Positions 16,563 through 28,171 of a stretch of 64,000 nucleotides of DNA are shown one piece after another; within the stretch, counting starts at the first letter, position 1; each line of letters opens with the position of its first letter. The position numbers and the translations under genes are program-made. The notes below the pieces were generated by a model. It was not told the DNA's origin, did no database searches, and worked only from the letters and a program-made list of their open reading frames with translations. The stretch lies in contig NZ_JAVHJP010000002.1 in the NCBI RefSeq assembly GCF_031020795.1, forward strand, positions 682,001-746,000, given 5' to 3'. The DNA comes from Hydrogenophaga pseudoflava. Its GTDB lineage: Bacteria > Pseudomonadota > Gammaproteobacteria > Burkholderiales > Burkholderiaceae_C.

Positions 16563-19500
16563 ATGAACGTTTCCGCGTGGTCCATCCGCAACCCGATTCC
16601 GGCGGCGATGCTGTTCGTCATGCTCACACTCGCCGGTCTGTTTTCGTTCCAGGCGATGAAGGTGCAGAACTTCCCCGACCTGGACGTGCCCAACATCACC
16701 ATCGTCGCCAGCCTGCCGGGTGCCGCACCCAACCAGCTGGAAAACGACGTCGCGCGAAAGATCGAGAACAGCCTGGCTTCGCTGCAGGGCCTCAAGCACA
16801 TCTACACCAAGGTGCAGGACGGCACGGTTTCGATCACGGCCGAGTTCCGCATCGAGAAGGCGACGCAGGAAGCGCTGGACGACGTTCGCTCGGCCGTCGC
16901 CAAGGTGCGCGGCGACCTGCCCACCGACCTGCGCGAGCCCATCATCAACAAGCTGGAACTGGCCGGTGGCGCCGTGCTGGCCTACACGGTGCGTTCGGAC
17001 AAGATGGACGACGAGGCCATCTCATGGTTCGTGGACAACGACGTGGCCAAGCTGCTGCTCTCGGTGCGCGGCGTGGGGGCCATCAACCGGGTGGGCGGCG
17101 TCAACCGCGAGGTGCAGATCCTGCTGGACCCGCTGAAGCTGCAGTCGCTGGGTGCAACCGCGGCCGACATTTCGCGCCAGCTGGCACGCGTGCAGATCGA
17201 GAGCGCGGGTGGCCGGGCCGACATCGGCGGCAGCCAGCAGCCGCTGCGCACGCTCTCGTCGATGAAGTCGGCCGAGGAACTGGCCGCGCTCGAGCTGTCG
17301 CTCTCCGATGGCCGGCGCATCCGGCTGGACCAGATCGCCACCGTCAAGGACACCATCGCCGAGCCGACCGCAGCGGCTTTTCTCGACGGCAAGCCGGTGG
17401 TCGGTTTTGAAGTGGCGCGCAGCCGAGGCGCCAGCGAGGTCGAGGTCGGACATGGCGTGCGCGCCAAGCTCAAGGAGCTGCAGGCCGCCCGTCCGGACCT
17501 GCAGATCACCGAGTCCTTCGATTTCGTGACGCCGGTGGAGGAGGAATTCAACGCCTCCATGACCCTTCTGTACGAGGGCGCCATCCTCGCGGTGCTGGTG
17601 GTCTGGCTGTTCCTGCGCGACTTCCGCGCCACCGTGGTCTCGGCCGTGGCGCTGCCGCTGTCGGCCATCCCGGCCTTCATCGGCATGCACTACATGGGAT
17701 TCACCATCAACGTGGTCACGCTGCTGGCCATGTCGCTGGTGATCGGCATCCTGGTGGACGACGCCATCGTGGAAGTGGAAAACATCGTGCGCCACATGCG
17801 CATGGGCAAGACGCCGTACCAGGCGGCGATGGAGGCGGCCGACGAGATCGGCATGGCCGTGATCGCCACCACTTTCACCCTGATCGCGGTGTTCCTGCCC
17901 ACGGCCTTCATGGCCGGCATTCCTGGCAAGTTCTTCAAGCAGTTCGGCTGGACCGCGGCGCTGGCGGTGTTCGCCTCTCTGGTGGTGGCGCGTGCGCTCA
18001 CCCCCATGATGGCGGCCTACCTCCTCAAGCCGGTGGTGACCGCCAAGGAGCAGCCGGCCTGGGCGCGCAGCAACCGCTTCTTCGGCGGCCTCTGGGCCTG
18101 GATGACCAACCAGAACGAACCCGGCTGGCTCGACACCTACCAGCGCTGGGCTGCGGCCTGCATCCGCCACCGCTGGCTGACGCTGATCGGCGCCGTCCTG
18201 TTCTTCTTCGGCTCGCTGGCGCTGATCCCGTTGCTGCCGCAGGGCTTCATCCCGCCAGACGACAACTCGCAGACCCAGGTCTACCTGGAGCTGCCGCCGG
18301 GCGCGACGCTGTCGCAGACGGTGGCGACCGCCGAGCGGGCACGGGTGCTGGTCACCGGCGTGCAGCACGTCAAGTCGGTCTACACCACCATCGGGTCCGG
18401 TTCGGCCGGCAGCGATCCGTTCGCTCCGCAGGGTGCGCAGGAGTCGCGCAAGGCGGCGCTGACCATCCAGCTGGACCCGCGCGGCCAGCGCCCGCGCAAG
18501 CAGGTGATCGAGAACCAGATCCGCGAGGTGATGTCCGGCCTGCCGGGCGTGCGCTACAAGGTGGGCCTGGGCGGCTCGGGCGAGAAATACATCCTCACGC
18601 TCACCGGCAACGACGCCAACGCGCTGTCGACTGCGGCCCGCGCCATCGAGAGCGACCTGCGCACCATCAACGGTGTGGGCAGCATCCAGTCCTCGGCCGC
18701 GCTGGTGCGCACGGAGATCATCGTCACGCCGGACCTGCAGCGCGCCGCCGACCTGGGCGTGACCAGTTCGGCCATCGCCGAGACGCTGCGCATCGCCACC
18801 GTGGGCGACTACGACAGCGCCCTGCCCAAGCTGAACCTGCCGCAGCGCCAGGTGCCGATCGTGGTCAAGCTCGACGGCGCGGCGCGCGAGAACCTGGACG
18901 TCCTGGGCCGCCTCGCCGTGCCCGGCGCGAAGGGGCCAGTCATGCTCAGCCAGGTCGCCACGCTCAGCTTCGGCGGTGGCCCTGCCGTGATCGACCGCTA
19001 CGACCGTTCACGCAACATCAACTTCGAGGTCGAGCTGGCCGGCATTCCGCTGGGCGACATGAAGACCGCGGTCGAGCAGTTGCCCAGCATCCGGAACCTG
19101 CCGCCGGGCGTTCAGGTGCTGGAGATCGGCGACGCCGAGGTGCAGGGCGAGCTGTTTGCCAGTTTCGGTCTGGCCATGCTGACCGGCGTGCTGTGCATCT
19201 ACATCGTGCTGGTGCTGCTGTTCAAGGCTTTCCTGATGCCGCTGACCATCCTGCCGGCGCTGCTGATGTCCTTCGGCGGCGCCTTCGTGGCCCTGCTGCT
19301 GACCAACAAGAGCTTCTCCATGCCCTCGCTGATCGGTCTGGTGATGCTGATGGGGGTCGCGTCGAAGAACTCCATCCTGCTGGTGGAGTACGCCATCGAG
19401 GCGCGCCGCCAGCGCGGCCTGCCCCGACTGGAGGCGATCCTGGACGCCTGTCACAAGCGCGCGCGGCCCATCGTGATGACCACCATCGCCATGGTGGCGG

Positions 19501-19736
19501 GCATGCTGCCGGTGGCGGTGGGGTCCGGGGCGGCGGATGGCAGCTTCCGCTCGCCAATGGCGGTGGCGGTGATCGGTGGTCTCATGACCTCGACCCTGCT
19601 GAGCCTGCTGGTGGTGCCGGCCGTGTTCACCATGGTGGACGACCTGAGCATCTTCTTCGCCCGCCTGTTCGGTCGCCAGGTGCGGGATGAGCGGGCGCAC
19701 GAGCGCGACCCGAATGCGCTGATCCACCCCGCATGA
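16563..19736 (+). CDS. RND multidrug efflux permease (AcrB/MexB-like, HAE1 type)
   Basis: This 1057-residue inner-membrane proton/drug antiporter has the RND repeat architecture: a first membrane helix near 12-30, a large periplasmic loop to about 335, six helices, a second large loop from about 560 to 870, then five more helices. The proton-relay segment LVDDAIVEVENIVRHM near residue 400 carries the paired aspartates of drug-type pumps. The second-half counterpart MGVASKNSILLVEYA lies near 935. The start MNVSAWSIRNPIPA resembles the MdtB/MdtC-like branch. Together with the two genes before it this is a complete tripartite pump. No local regulator gene accompanies it. Confidence 0.94.
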   Translation: MNVSAWSIRNPIPAAMLFVMLTLAGLFSFQAMKVQNFPDLDVPNITIVASLPGAAPNQLENDVARKIENSLASLQGLKHIYTKVQDGTVSITAEFRIEKATQEALDDVRSAVAKVRGDLPTDLREPIINKLELAGGAVLAYTVRSDKMDDEAISWFVDNDVAKLLLSVRGVGAINRVGGVNREVQILLDPLKLQSLGATAADISRQLARVQIESAGGRADIGGSQQPLRTLSSMKSAEELAALELSLSDGRRIRLDQIATVKDTIAEPTAAAFLDGKPVVGFEVARSRGASEVEVGHGVRAKLKELQAARPDLQITESFDFVTPVEEEFNASMTLLYEGAILAVLVVWLFLRDFRATVVSAVALPLSAIPAFIGMHYMGFTINVVTLLAMSLVIGILVDDAIVEVENIVRHMRMGKTPYQAAMEAADEIGMAVIATTFTLIAVFLPTAFMAGIPGKFFKQFGWTAALAVFASLVVARALTPMMAAYLLKPVVTAKEQPAWARSNRFFGGLWAWMTNQNEPGWLDTYQRWAAACIRHRWLTLIGAVLFFFGSLALIPLLPQGFIPPDDNSQTQVYLELPPGATLSQTVATAERARVLVTGVQHVKSVYTTIGSGSAGSDPFAPQGAQESRKAALTIQLDPRGQRPRKQVIENQIREVMSGLPGVRYKVGLGGSGEKYILTLTGNDANALSTAARAIESDLRTINGVGSIQSSAALVRTEIIVTPDLQRAADLGVTSSAIAETLRIATVGDYDSALPKLNLPQRQVPIVVKLDGAARENLDVLGRLAVPGAKGPVMLSQVATLSFGGGPAVIDRYDRSRNINFEVELAGIPLGDMKTAVEQLPSIRNLPPGVQVLEIGDAEVQGELFASFGLAMLTGVLCIYIVLVLLFKAFLMPLTILPALLMSFGGAFVALLLTNKSFSMPSLIGLVMLMGVASKNSILLVEYAIEARRQRGLPRLEAILDACHKRARPIVMTTIAMVAGMLPVAVGSGAADGSFRSPMAVAVIGGLMTSTLLSLLVVPAVFTMVDDLSIFFARLFGRQVRDERAHERDPNALIHPA

Positions 19737-19742
19737 GGGGGG

Positions 19743-19767
19743 GCTGGAGGGTGCTCAGCCCTCCAGC
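19743..19767. terminator. Hairpin between convergent pump and glnD genes
   Basis: A perfect 9-base inverted repeat, GCTGGAGGG and CCCTCCAGC with a 7-base loop, lies just after the RND permease stop and covers the last codons of glnD. There is no T tract on either strand, so it is at best a weak two-way terminator or an mRNA-end stabiliser. Confidence 0.45.
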
Positions 19768-22457
19768 GTTTCCAGCAACTCGGTCTCGATCTGGATCTGG
19801 CGCTTGTTGACCTGCAGCTCGGGGCCGCTGATCAGGAAGGTGTCTTCGACGCGTTCACCCAAGGTGCTGACCTTGGCCAGCTGCACGCTGATCTGGTGTT
19901 GGGCCAGCACGCGAGAGATGCAGTAAAGCAGTCCGGCGCGGTCGCTGGCCGAGATGCTCAGCAGCCAGCGCTGCGCTTTTTCGTCGGGCCGAAGGTCCAC
20001 CCGCGGCGTGATCGGGAAGCTCTTGACCCGGCGTGACAGCCGGCCCTTGCTGGGCGGCGGCAGCGGGCCACGTGCGTCGATGGTGCTGGCCAGCTTGTTT
20101 TCGACCATTGCGATCAGTTCGCGGTAGTGGTCCGACAGCGTCGGCGCCACCACCTGAAAGGTGTCCAGCGCATGGCCCGTCATGGTCGTGTGGATGCGGG
20201 CGTCCAGGATCGAGAAACCGGCGTTGTCGAAATAGCCGCAGATGCGGGCGAACAGGTCGTTCTGGTCGGGGGAATAGACCAGCACCTGCAGGCCCTCGCC
20301 CTCGGGCGACAGACGGGCGCGCACGATGGCGGCGTCCGGGGCGCTGGCCTCGCCGGCCGGCGCCGGCGCCACGCCGGACCCGCTGCGCGCGTTGATGGCC
20401 AGCTGGCGCGTGAGCACCCGCGTGTGCCAGGCGATCTCGTCGGCCTGGTGGCGCATGAAGTAGCCCACGTCCAGCGTGTCCCAGAGGGTCTTGTGCGCCT
20501 GGTGGGGCAGGGCGTGCAGCGCGAGCATCGACAGGGCCTCGCGCTTGCGCGCCTCGACCACGGCGTCCGGATCGGGTGCGCGGCCGCCCAGGGCGCGCAG
20601 GGTGTAGCGGTACAGGTCTTCCAGCAGCTTGCCCTTCCAGGCGTTCCACACCTTGGGGCTGGTGCCGCGGATGTCGGCCACCGTGAGCAGGTACAGCGCG
20701 GTGAGGTAGCGCTCGTTGCCCACGCGCTGGGCGAACGCGCCGATCACGTCCGGGTCGCTCAGGTCTTCCTTCTGGGCGATGCGGCTCATGGTCAGGTGCT
20801 CAGACACCAGGAACTCGATCAGCCGGGCGTCCTCGCGCGCGATGCCGTGCTGGCGGCAGAAGCTGCGCACGTCGCGCGCGCCCAGCTCGGAGTGGTCGCC
20901 GCCGCGACCCTTGGCGATGTCGTGGAACAGCGCCGCCACGTAGAAGATCCAGGGCTTGTCCCAGCCGGCGGCCAACTGCGAGCAGAACGGATACTCGTGC
21001 GAATGCTCGGCAATGAAGAAGCGCCGCACGTTGCGCAGCACCATCAGGATGTGCTGGTCCACGGTGTAGACGTGGAACAGGTCGTGCTGCATCTGGCCCA
21101 CGATGTGGCGGAACACCCAGAGGTAGCGCCCGAGCACCGAGGTCTGGTTCATCAGCCGCATGGCGTGGGTGATGCCCTCGGGCTGCTGCACGATCTGCAG
21201 GAAGGTGGCCCGGTTGACCGGGTCGGCGCGGAAGGCGCCGTTCATGATCGGGCGCGCGTTGTACAGCGCGCGCAGCGTGCGTGCCGACAGGCCCTTGATG
21301 CCCACCGTGGTCTGGTAGAGCAGAAAGGTCTCGAGGATCGCGTGGGGCTGCTGGATGTAGAGGTTGTCGCTGGCCACCTCCAGCATGCCGGCCTTGTCGA
21401 AGAAGCGCTCGTTGATTGGGCGCATCTGGTCGGCGCCGCACTCGTCGCTGTTCAGGCGCTCCTCGATGTTGAGCAGCAGGATCTGGTTGAGCTGGGTCAC
21501 GGCCTTGGCCGCCCAGTAGTAGCGCCGCATCAGCTCCTCGCTGGCGCGGCGGGCCAGGCGGGTGGTGGGCGCCGGCGGTTGCTCGTGCGGGCCGGCCGGC
21601 GCCGGCGCCTGCGCCTTGTAGCCAAAGGATTCGGCCACCGCGGTCTGCAGGTCGAACACCAGCCGGTCCTCACGCCGGTGGGCCAGCAGGTGCAGCCGCG
21701 CGCGGATCAGGCTCAGAAGGGCCTCGTTGGCCTTGATCTGGCGCACCTCCAGCGGCGTGGCCAGGCCCCGTCGCGCCAGCTCATCCCAGCTGCGGCCCAG
21801 CCCGGCGGCCTTGGCCACCCAGAGGACGACCTGCAGATCGCGCAGGCCGCCCGGCGACTCCTTGCAGTTGGGCTCGAGCGAGTAGGGCGTGTTCTCGTAC
21901 TTGGTGTGGCGCTGCCGCATCTCCAGCGTCTTGGCCACGAAGAAGGCCTTGGGGTCCATGACCTCGCCCAGGCGCCGCACCAGGCCGGTGAACTGCGCCC
22001 GCGAACCCACGATCAGGCGGCATTCGAGCAGCGAAGTCTGCACGGTCACGTCGCGCTCCGCTTCCTCCACGCATTCCGAGGCGGTGCGCACGCTGGAGCC
22101 GATCTCCAGGCCCACGTCCCAGCAGGCGCCGATGAAGGATTCCAGGCGCGCCTTCAGCGCCTCGTCGCCGTCGGGCGTCGCGCCGTCCGGCAGCAACACC
22201 AGCACGTCGACGTCCGAGTTCGGGAACAGCTCGCCACGGCCATAACCACCGACGGCCAGCAGCGAGAACCCGGCGCCAAATCCCGCATTGGTCCAGAGCT
22301 GCCGCAGGGTGTCGTCGGTCAGTCGTGCAAGTTGCTGCAGCGTGCGGCGCACGCCGCGGGTCGATGAACCCTGTTCGCCCAGCTGGGTGAACAGGGTGGT
22401 CTTGTCCTGGCGGTAGCGCTGGCGCAGCGCGCCCAGCTCGCCTGCGGCTTCACCCAT
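19755..22457 (-). CDS. glnD: GlnD, PII uridylyltransferase/uridylyl-removing enzyme
   Basis: This 900-residue bifunctional sensor of glutamine adds UMP to PII proteins when nitrogen is scarce and removes it when glutamine is abundant. The nucleotidyltransferase motif [18 protein letters not shown] is at about 70-87. The HD hydrolase motif [17 protein letters not shown] is near residue 505. Two ACT domains, which bind glutamine, start near 710 and 830. Length agrees with the usual 850-900. It faces the RND permease across 18 bases and is followed upstream by map, the same pairing seen in many proteobacteria. Confidence 0.96.
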   Translation of the reverse strand: MGEAAGELGALRQRYRQDKTTLFTQLGEQGSSTRGVRRTLQQLARLTDDTLRQLWTNAGFGAGFSLLAVGGYGRGELFPNSDVDVLVLLPDGATPDGDEALKARLESFIGACWDVGLEIGSSVRTASECVEEAERDVTVQTSLLECRLIVGSRAQFTGLVRRLGEVMDPKAFFVAKTLEMRQRHTKYENTPYSLEPNCKESPGGLRDLQVVLWVAKAAGLGRSWDELARRGLATPLEVRQIKANEALLSLIRARLHLLAHRREDRLVFDLQTAVAESFGYKAQAPAPAGPHEQPPAPTTRLARRASEELMRRYYWAAKAVTQLNQILLLNIEERLNSDECGADQMRPINERFFDKAGMLEVASDNLYIQQPHAILETFLLYQTTVGIKGLSARTLRALYNARPIMNGAFRADPVNRATFLQIVQQPEGITHAMRLMNQTSVLGRYLWVFRHIVGQMQHDLFHVYTVDQHILMVLRNVRRFFIAEHSHEYPFCSQLAAGWDKPWIFYVAALFHDIAKGRGGDHSELGARDVRSFCRQHGIAREDARLIEFLVSEHLTMSRIAQKEDLSDPDVIGAFAQRVGNERYLTALYLLTVADIRGTSPKVWNAWKGKLLEDLYRYTLRALGGRAPDPDAVVEARKREALSMLALHALPHQAHKTLWDTLDVGYFMRHQADEIAWHTRVLTRQLAINARSGSGVAPAPAGEASAPDAAIVRARLSPEGEGLQVLVYSPDQNDLFARICGYFDNAGFSILDARIHTTMTGHALDTFQVVAPTLSDHYRELIAMVENKLASTIDARGPLPPPSKGRLSRRVKSFPITPRVDLRPDEKAQRWLLSISASDRAGLLYCISRVLAQHQISVQLAKVSTLGERVEDTFLISGPELQVNKRQIQIETELLETLEG

Positions 22458-22472
22458 GGCTAGGCTCCGGAA

Positions 22473-23294
22473 TCAGCAGACGGTGGTGGTCACGAAAGGG
22501 GGCAGGGGCGGGCTGCCCGCCGAGAGCGTGAGCACCTCGTAGCCCGTGGGAGTCACCAGCACGGTGTGTTCCCACTGCGCCGACAACGAACGGTCGCGCG
22601 TGACGATGGTCCAGCCGTCGCCCATCTCCTTGATGTCGCGCTTGCCGGCATTGATCATCGGTTCGATGGTGAAGGTCATGCCGGGCTTGAGCTCTTCGAG
22701 CGTGCCGGGGCGGCCGTAGTGCAGCACCTGCGGCTCCTCGTGGAAGCGCTGGCCGATGCCGTGGCCGCAGAACTCGCGCACGATCGAATAGCCATTGCCT
22801 TCGGCGTAGGTCTGGATCGCATGGCCGATGTCGCCCAGGCGCACGCCGGGCTTGACCATCACGATGCCCTTCCACATGGCCTCGAAGGTGACCTGGGTCA
22901 ACCGCCGGGCCTGCACGCTGCAGGCGGCCTCGCCGCCAATGAGAAACATGCGGCTGTTGTCCCCGTACCAGCCCTCTGGCGTGATCACGGTGACGTCGAC
23001 GTTGAGGATGTCGCCCTTCTTGAGCGGCTTGTCGTTGGGGATGCCGTGGCAGACGACGTGGTTGATCGAGGTGCAGAGGTGGCCGGGGTAGGGCGGGTAG
23101 CCAGGGGGCTGGTAGCCGATGGTGGCCGAGCGCGTGCCCTGCTGCTTCATGTAGTCGGCCGAGAGGCGGTCGATTTCCAGCGTGGTGACGCCGGGCTGGA
23201 TGTGCGGGGTCAGGAAATCCAGAACCTCCGAGGCCAGGCGGCAGGCGGTGCGCATGCCGGCGATGCCAGCCTCGTCTTTGTAGGTGATGCTCAT
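22473..23294 (-). CDS. map: Map, type I methionine aminopeptidase
   Basis: This 273-residue enzyme removes the initiator methionine from new proteins after deformylation. Metal-site residues are visible as NVDVTV (Asp100), GDNSRMF (Asp112), the histidine in CGHGIGQRFHEEP, the glutamate in TIEPMIN and the C-terminal WEHTVLV. The substrate-side His83 is in VCHGIP. The open frame extends to a TTG at 23303, but the ATG at 23294 gives the usual MSITYKDE start. Its stop is 15 bases before the glnD ATG, so the two probably form one transcript. Confidence 0.95.
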   Translation of the reverse strand: MSITYKDEAGIAGMRTACRLASEVLDFLTPHIQPGVTTLEIDRLSADYMKQQGTRSATIGYQPPGYPPYPGHLCTSINHVVCHGIPNDKPLKKGDILNVDVTVITPEGWYGDNSRMFLIGGEAACSVQARRLTQVTFEAMWKGIVMVKPGVRLGDIGHAIQTYAEGNGYSIVREFCGHGIGQRFHEEPQVLHYGRPGTLEELKPGMTFTIEPMINAGKRDIKEMGDGWTIVTRDRSLSAQWEHTVLVTPTGYEVLTLSAGSPPLPPFVTTTVC

Positions 23295-23370
23295 GGGGCG
23301 CAATTATCCCGTGGCGGGCAGCGGTTTGAAACGAAGGGTGAAATAGCCACCCGGGCGCAGTCGTCACTCC

Positions 23371-23398
23371 TATACTCGCCCGCTCCTTCCCCCCCCCC
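23371..23398 (+). promoter_or_regulatory. Candidate -10 element followed by a C10 homopolymer tract
   Basis: TATACT at 23371-23376 is a good sigma-70 -10 match. Ten consecutive C residues occupy 23389-23398, which would place the tract in the first bases of the leader of the barrel protein gene that begins at 23415. I see no strong -35. The tract length could vary by replication slippage. Confidence 0.4.
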
Positions 23399-23414
23399 AC
23401 AGCGAGGCGCTTGC

Positions 23415-24065
23415 ATGAAAAAGCTATTGATCACCGGTTTGTCCCTGATGGCCCTGTCCGGCTCCGCACTGGCACAAGGCGTTGGCGTGTACGGCGTCGC
23501 CGGCACGGGTGGCCTCGGGGTGGGTCTGAACCTGCCGGTCGGTCCTGCCCTGGGCGTTCGCGGTGAGCTGGCCAGCCTGACCGAGTCGGACACCTACACC
23601 GAGGACCAGATCACCTACAAGGGCGACCTCAAGCTCAAGGGCAACGGCGTGTTCGTCGACTTCCGCCCCTTCCTGGGCACCTTCCGCATGGTCGGAGGTG
23701 CCACCTTCGGCGGCACCTCGGCCGCGCTGAATGCCCAGGCCACCAACGGCTCGGTCACCATCGACGGCCAGCGCTTCGACGCCACGGGCAATTCCCTGCG
23801 CGCCGACATCAAGTACCCGAGCACCATGCCTTACGTCGGCGTGGGCTGGGGCCACGGCCGGCACAACGAACCGGGCTGGACCTTTGGCCTGGACCTGGGC
23901 GTGTCCATCGGCAAGCCCAAGGTCAAGCTGACCGGCTCGGGCGGTCTGCTGGCCCAGCCGGGCGCCCAGGCCGCCATCGCCGCCGAGGAGCGCAAGGTGC
24001 AGGACGACCTGAACAGCGCCAGGGTGCTGCCGGTCGTCAATGTGAGCGTCGGATACCAGTTCTGA
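23415..24065 (+). CDS. Predicted outer-membrane beta-barrel protein, function unknown
   Basis: This 216-residue protein starts with a clean Sec signal peptide (about 1-20, ending GSALAQ). It then shows alternating polar and hydrophobic strands, glycine-rich turns (GVYGVAGTGGLGVGLNLPVG) and a C-terminal aromatic residue in SVGYQF. Those are features of an OmpA/OmpW-sized beta-barrel inserted in the outer membrane. Segments such as GVFVDFRPFLGTFRMVGG and MPYVGVGWGHG are typical barrel strands. No specific family is recognised, so no substrate or ligand is proposed. The ATG follows a GAGG at 23404-23407. It is a single gene between divergent map and purL. Confidence 0.78.
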   Translation: MKKLLITGLSLMALSGSALAQGVGVYGVAGTGGLGVGLNLPVGPALGVRGELASLTESDTYTEDQITYKGDLKLKGNGVFVDFRPFLGTFRMVGGATFGGTSAALNAQATNGSVTIDGQRFDATGNSLRADIKYPSTMPYVGVGWGHGRHNEPGWTFGLDLGVSIGKPKVKLTGSGGLLAQPGAQAAIAAEERKVQDDLNSARVLPVVNVSVGYQF

Positions 24066-24156
24066 CACCCGGTGAGCCGCCGGGTGGCGGGTAAAATCGC
24101 GGGCTTTCCCCCATCCCCGGGACGCCCCGCGCCCGCCAGCCCCAAGGCCACCCACC

Positions 24157-27100
24157 GTGACCCTGCACCTGCGCTTCTTTGACGGCGGCAACGCCGTCAG
24201 CGACTTCAAAGTCCAGCAACTCCTGCCCCGTCTGCAGGGCATCTCCGACAAGATCAACGGCCTCTCGGCCCGCTTCGTGCACCTGGCGTCGTTCGACGCC
24301 GCGCCCGACGCCGCCACGGTGGACCGCCTGGGCCAGCTGCTGACCTACGGCGAGCCGGCCTCTGAGGCCTTCGTCGCCGCTGAACAGGCTGGCGCTCCCG
24401 CGTTGTACGTGCTGCCCCGGCTGGGTACCGTCTCGCCCTGGGCCTCCAAGGCCACCGACATCGCACACAACTGCGGCCTGACGCTGCACCGCGTCGAGCG
24501 TCTGGTCGAGTTCCGCATCGGATTGAAGTCCGGCCTGCTGGGCAAGGCCAGCCTGAGCGAAGACCAGCTGCGCGCCGTGGCCGACCTGCTGCACGACCGC
24601 ATGACCGAGGCCGTGACCACCGAGCGTTCACAGGCCGAAGCCCTGTTCACCGAACTGCACCCCGCGTCCATGGAGCACGTGGATGTGTTGAGCGGTGGCC
24701 GCGCCGCGCTGGAAAAAGCCAACAGCGAATGGGGCCTGGCCCTGGCCGACGACGAGATCGATTACCTCGTCAACGCCTTCAACGGCCTCAAGCGCAACCC
24801 GACCGACGTCGAGCTGATGATGTTCGCGCAGGCCAACAGCGAACACTGCCGCCACAAGATATTCAACGCGCAGTTCACCATCGACGGCGTGGCGCAGGAC
24901 AAGAGCCTGTTCGGCATGATCCGCCACACCCACCAGACGAGCCCGCAGCACACCGTCGTGGCGTACTCGGACAACGCCTCCATCATGGAAGGCCACCAGC
25001 TGGAGCGCTTCGTGGCGCGCGCCGGGGCCGATACGTCGCCCGCGTATGCCGCAGAAGCCGCCACCCATCACATCCTGATGAAGGTGGAAACGCACAACCA
25101 CCCGACCGCGATTTCCCCCTTCCCCGGCGCCTCCACCGGCGCGGGCGGCGAGATCCGCGACGAGGGCGCGACCGGCCGCGGCTCCAAGCCCAAGGCGGGA
25201 CTGACCGGATTCACCGTGTCCAAGCTCTGGGGGGGCCTGTCCGACCAGCCGGGCGGCAAGCCCGAGCACATCGCCAGCCCGCTGCAGATCATGACGGAGG
25301 GTCCGCTGGGCGGGGCGGCGTTCAACAACGAGTTCGGCCGTCCCAACCTGCTGGGCTACTTCCGCGAATACGAGCAGGACGTGGGCGGCGTGACCCGCGG
25401 TTACCACAAGCCGATCATGATCGCGGGCGGCCTGGGCCAGATCGACGCAACCCAGACCAAGAAGATCGATTTCCCGGCCGGCACGCTGCTGATCCAGCTC
25501 GGTGGACCGGGCATGAAGATCGGTATGGGCGGTGGCGCCGCCAGCTCCATGGCCACCGGCACCAACGCCGCCTCGCTGGACTTCGATTCCGTGCAGCGCG
25601 GCAACCCCGAGATCGAGCGCCGGGCGCAGGAAGTCATCAACCACTGCTGGGCGCAGGGCGAGAAAAACCCGGTGCTGTTCATCCACGACGTGGGCGCGGG
25701 CGGTCTGTCCAACGCCTTCCCCGAACTGGTGAACGACGCTGGCCGCGGCGCGCGCTTCGACCTGCGCGCCGTGCCGCTGGAAGAGAGTGGCCTGGCGCCC
25801 AAGGAAATCTGGTGCAACGAGAGCCAGGAACGCTACGTGCTGGCCATCGCGCCCGAGTCGCTGCCGCAGTTCAAGGCCTTCTGCGAGCGCGAGCGTTGCC
25901 CGTTCTCGGTCGTCGGTGTGGCGACCGAAGAGCGCCACCTGTCGCTGGTCGATGAAGGCAAGGAAAGCCCGGTCGACATGCCCATGGACGTGCTGCTGGG
26001 CAAGCCGCCCAAGATGCACCGCGATGTCAAGACGGTGCAGCGCAGTTTCAAGCCCATGGACCTGACGGGCGTCTCGCTGGAAAAAGCCGTGATCGACGTG
26101 CTGAGCCACCCGACCGTGGCGTCCAAGCGTTTCCTGGTCACCATCGGCGACCGCACGGTAGGTGGCCTGTCGCACCGCGACCAGATGGTCGGCCCCTGGC
26201 AGGTGCCGGTGGCCGACTGCGCGGTGACCCTGGCCGACTACGCCGGGTTTGCCGGTGAAGCCATGAGCATGGGCGAGCGCACGCCGCTGGCGGCCATCAA
26301 TGCCGCGGCCTCGGGCCGCATGTCGGTGGCCGAGGCGATCACCAACCTGCTGGCCGCGCCCATCGAGCTGCCGCGCGTCAAGCTGTCCGCGAACTGGATG
26401 GCCGCCTGTGGCGAACCGGGTGAAGACGCCGACCTGTACGCCACCGTCAAGGCCATCGGCATGGAACTGTGCCCGGCGCTGGACGTGTCGGTGCCGGTGG
26501 GCAAGGACAGCCTGTCCATGCGCACCCAGTGGACGGCCGACGGTGAAAAGAAGAAGGTCACCTCGCCGGTGAGCCTGATCGTCAGCGCCTTTGCGACGCT
26601 GACCGACGTGCGCGGCACGCTCACGCCGCAGCTCAACCGCGATATCGACGACACCACCCTGGTGCTGGTGGACCTGGGCAAGGGCCGCAACCGCCTGGGT
26701 GGCAGCGTGCTGGGCCTGACCCTGGGGCAGCCGGGCGACGAGGTGCCGGACCTGGACAGCCCGCAGGACCTGATCAACCTGGTGAACGCCGTCAACGCAC
26801 TGCGCGCCCAGGGCCAGATCCTGGCCTACCACGACCGTTCCGATGGCGGCCTGCTGGCCGCGGCGGCAGAAATGGCCTTTGCCGGCCAGGTGGGCGTGTC
26901 GCTGAACGTGGACATGCTGGTCACCGAAGGCGACGGCATCACCGACAGCCGCATGGACAGCGGCGACGCCAAGAACTGGGCGCAGCAGGTCAGCGCCCGC
27001 CGCGAGGAACTCACGCTCAAGGCCCTGTTCAGCGAAGAACTGGGCGTCGTCCTGCAGGTGAAGACCGAAGACCGCAACGCGGTGATGCAGACCCTGCGCG

Positions 27101-28164
27101 AGCACGGCCTGTCCAAGCACAGCCACTTCGTCGGCAAGACCCGCCCGGCGTCCTCGTCCATCGACGTGGGCAAGGGACAGCTGCAGGTCTGGCGCGACAC
27201 CAAGGCGGTCTTCAGCGCCAGCCTGTTCGACCTGCAGCAGGTCTGGGACAGCGTGAGCTGGAAGATCAACCAGCAGCGCGACAACCCGGCCTGCGCCGAC
27301 AGCGAACACGCCGCTGCTGGTCAGCCCGCCGACCCGGGCATGCACGTGGCCCTGACGTTCGACCCGCTCGACAACGTGGCCGCGCCGTTCCTGAACCTGA
27401 GCCGCCCCAAGGTCGCCATCCTGCGCGAGCAGGGCGTGAACTCGCACGTGGAAATGGCCTACGCCTTCACGCAGGCCGGTTTCGAAGCGTATGACGTGCA
27501 CATGACCGACCTGCAAAGCGGTCGTGCCAAGCTGGCCGACTTCAAGGGCGTGGTTGCCTGTGGTGGTTTCAGCTACGGCGACACGCTGGGCGCCGGCATC
27601 GGTTGGGCGCGCAGCATCACCTTCAACCCGGTGCTGTCCGAGCAGTTCCAGGGCTTCTTCGGCCGCGCCGACACCTTCGGCCTGGGCGTGTGCAACGGTT
27701 GCCAGATGTTCGCCGAGCTGGCCGACATCATCCCCGGCGCCGAGGCCTGGCCGCGCTTCACCACCAACCAGAGCGAGCGTTTCGAGGCCCGCCTGTCGAT
27801 GGTGGAAGTGCTGGCATCGCCCAGCCTGTTCCTGCAGGGCATGGCCGGCAGCCGCCTGCCGATCGCCGTGGCGCACGGCGAAGGTTTTGCCAACTTCAGG
27901 CACCGCGGCAACCCGGCGCAGGCCATCGCCGCCATGCGCTTCGTGGACAACAGCGGCGCCGCCACCGAGCAGTACCCGTTCAACCCGAACGGCAGCCCGG
28001 GCGGCCTGACGGCGGTGACCACGGCCGACGGCCGTTTCACGGCCATGATGCCGCACCCCGAGCGCGTGTTCCGCAACATCCAGATGAGCTGGACCAGCGG
28101 CAACCCGTCCGATCTCAGCCCGTGGATGCGCATCTGGCGCAACGCGCGCAAGTGGGTGGGCTAA
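24157..28164 (+). CDS. purL: PurL, phosphoribosylformylglycinamidine synthase
   Basis: This 1335-residue single-chain enzyme makes formylglycinamidine ribonucleotide from FGAR, ATP and glutamine in purine synthesis. It contains the N-terminal PurS-like domain, two AIRS-type halves ([13 protein letters not shown] and [13 protein letters not shown] segments are visible) and a C-terminal glutamine amidotransferase. The catalytic cysteine is in GVCNGCQ (Cys1179), followed by AHGEGF and PHPERVFRN. This is the large proteobacterial form, not the split PurS/PurQ/PurL type. The start is GTG at 24157, giving [18 protein letters not shown]. Confidence 0.97.
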   Translation: MTLHLRFFDGGNAVSDFKVQQLLPRLQGISDKINGLSARFVHLASFDAAPDAATVDRLGQLLTYGEPASEAFVAAEQAGAPALYVLPRLGTVSPWASKATDIAHNCGLTLHRVERLVEFRIGLKSGLLGKASLSEDQLRAVADLLHDRMTEAVTTERSQAEALFTELHPASMEHVDVLSGGRAALEKANSEWGLALADDEIDYLVNAFNGLKRNPTDVELMMFAQANSEHCRHKIFNAQFTIDGVAQDKSLFGMIRHTHQTSPQHTVVAYSDNASIMEGHQLERFVARAGADTSPAYAAEAATHHILMKVETHNHPTAISPFPGASTGAGGEIRDEGATGRGSKPKAGLTGFTVSKLWGGLSDQPGGKPEHIASPLQIMTEGPLGGAAFNNEFGRPNLLGYFREYEQDVGGVTRGYHKPIMIAGGLGQIDATQTKKIDFPAGTLLIQLGGPGMKIGMGGGAASSMATGTNAASLDFDSVQRGNPEIERRAQEVINHCWAQGEKNPVLFIHDVGAGGLSNAFPELVNDAGRGARFDLRAVPLEESGLAPKEIWCNESQERYVLAIAPESLPQFKAFCERERCPFSVVGVATEERHLSLVDEGKESPVDMPMDVLLGKPPKMHRDVKTVQRSFKPMDLTGVSLEKAVIDVLSHPTVASKRFLVTIGDRTVGGLSHRDQMVGPWQVPVADCAVTLADYAGFAGEAMSMGERTPLAAINAAASGRMSVAEAITNLLAAPIELPRVKLSANWMAACGEPGEDADLYATVKAIGMELCPALDVSVPVGKDSLSMRTQWTADGEKKKVTSPVSLIVSAFATLTDVRGTLTPQLNRDIDDTTLVLVDLGKGRNRLGGSVLGLTLGQPGDEVPDLDSPQDLINLVNAVNALRAQGQILAYHDRSDGGLLAAAAEMAFAGQVGVSLNVDMLVTEGDGITDSRMDSGDAKNWAQQVSARREELTLKALFSEELGVVLQVKTEDRNAVMQTLREHGLSKHSHFVGKTRPASSSIDVGKGQLQVWRDTKAVFSASLFDLQQVWDSVSWKINQQRDNPACADSEHAAAGQPADPGMHVALTFDPLDNVAAPFLNLSRPKVAILREQGVNSHVEMAYAFTQAGFEAYDVHMTDLQSGRAKLADFKGVVACGGFSYGDTLGAGIGWARSITFNPVLSEQFQGFFGRADTFGLGVCNGCQMFAELADIIPGAEAWPRFTTNQSERFEARLSMVEVLASPSLFLQGMAGSRLPIAVAHGEGFANFRHRGNPAQAIAAMRFVDNSGAATEQYPFNPNGSPGGLTAVTTADGRFTAMMPHPERVFRNIQMSWTSGNPSDLSPWMRIWRNARKWVG

Positions 28165-28171
28165 TCCCGCG

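Noticed and set aside
20127..22367. A 746-codon open frame on the plus strand opposite glnD
   Set aside because: It has biased composition (Val, Gly, Gln, His) and no domain. glnD motifs cover the same bases on the minus strand.
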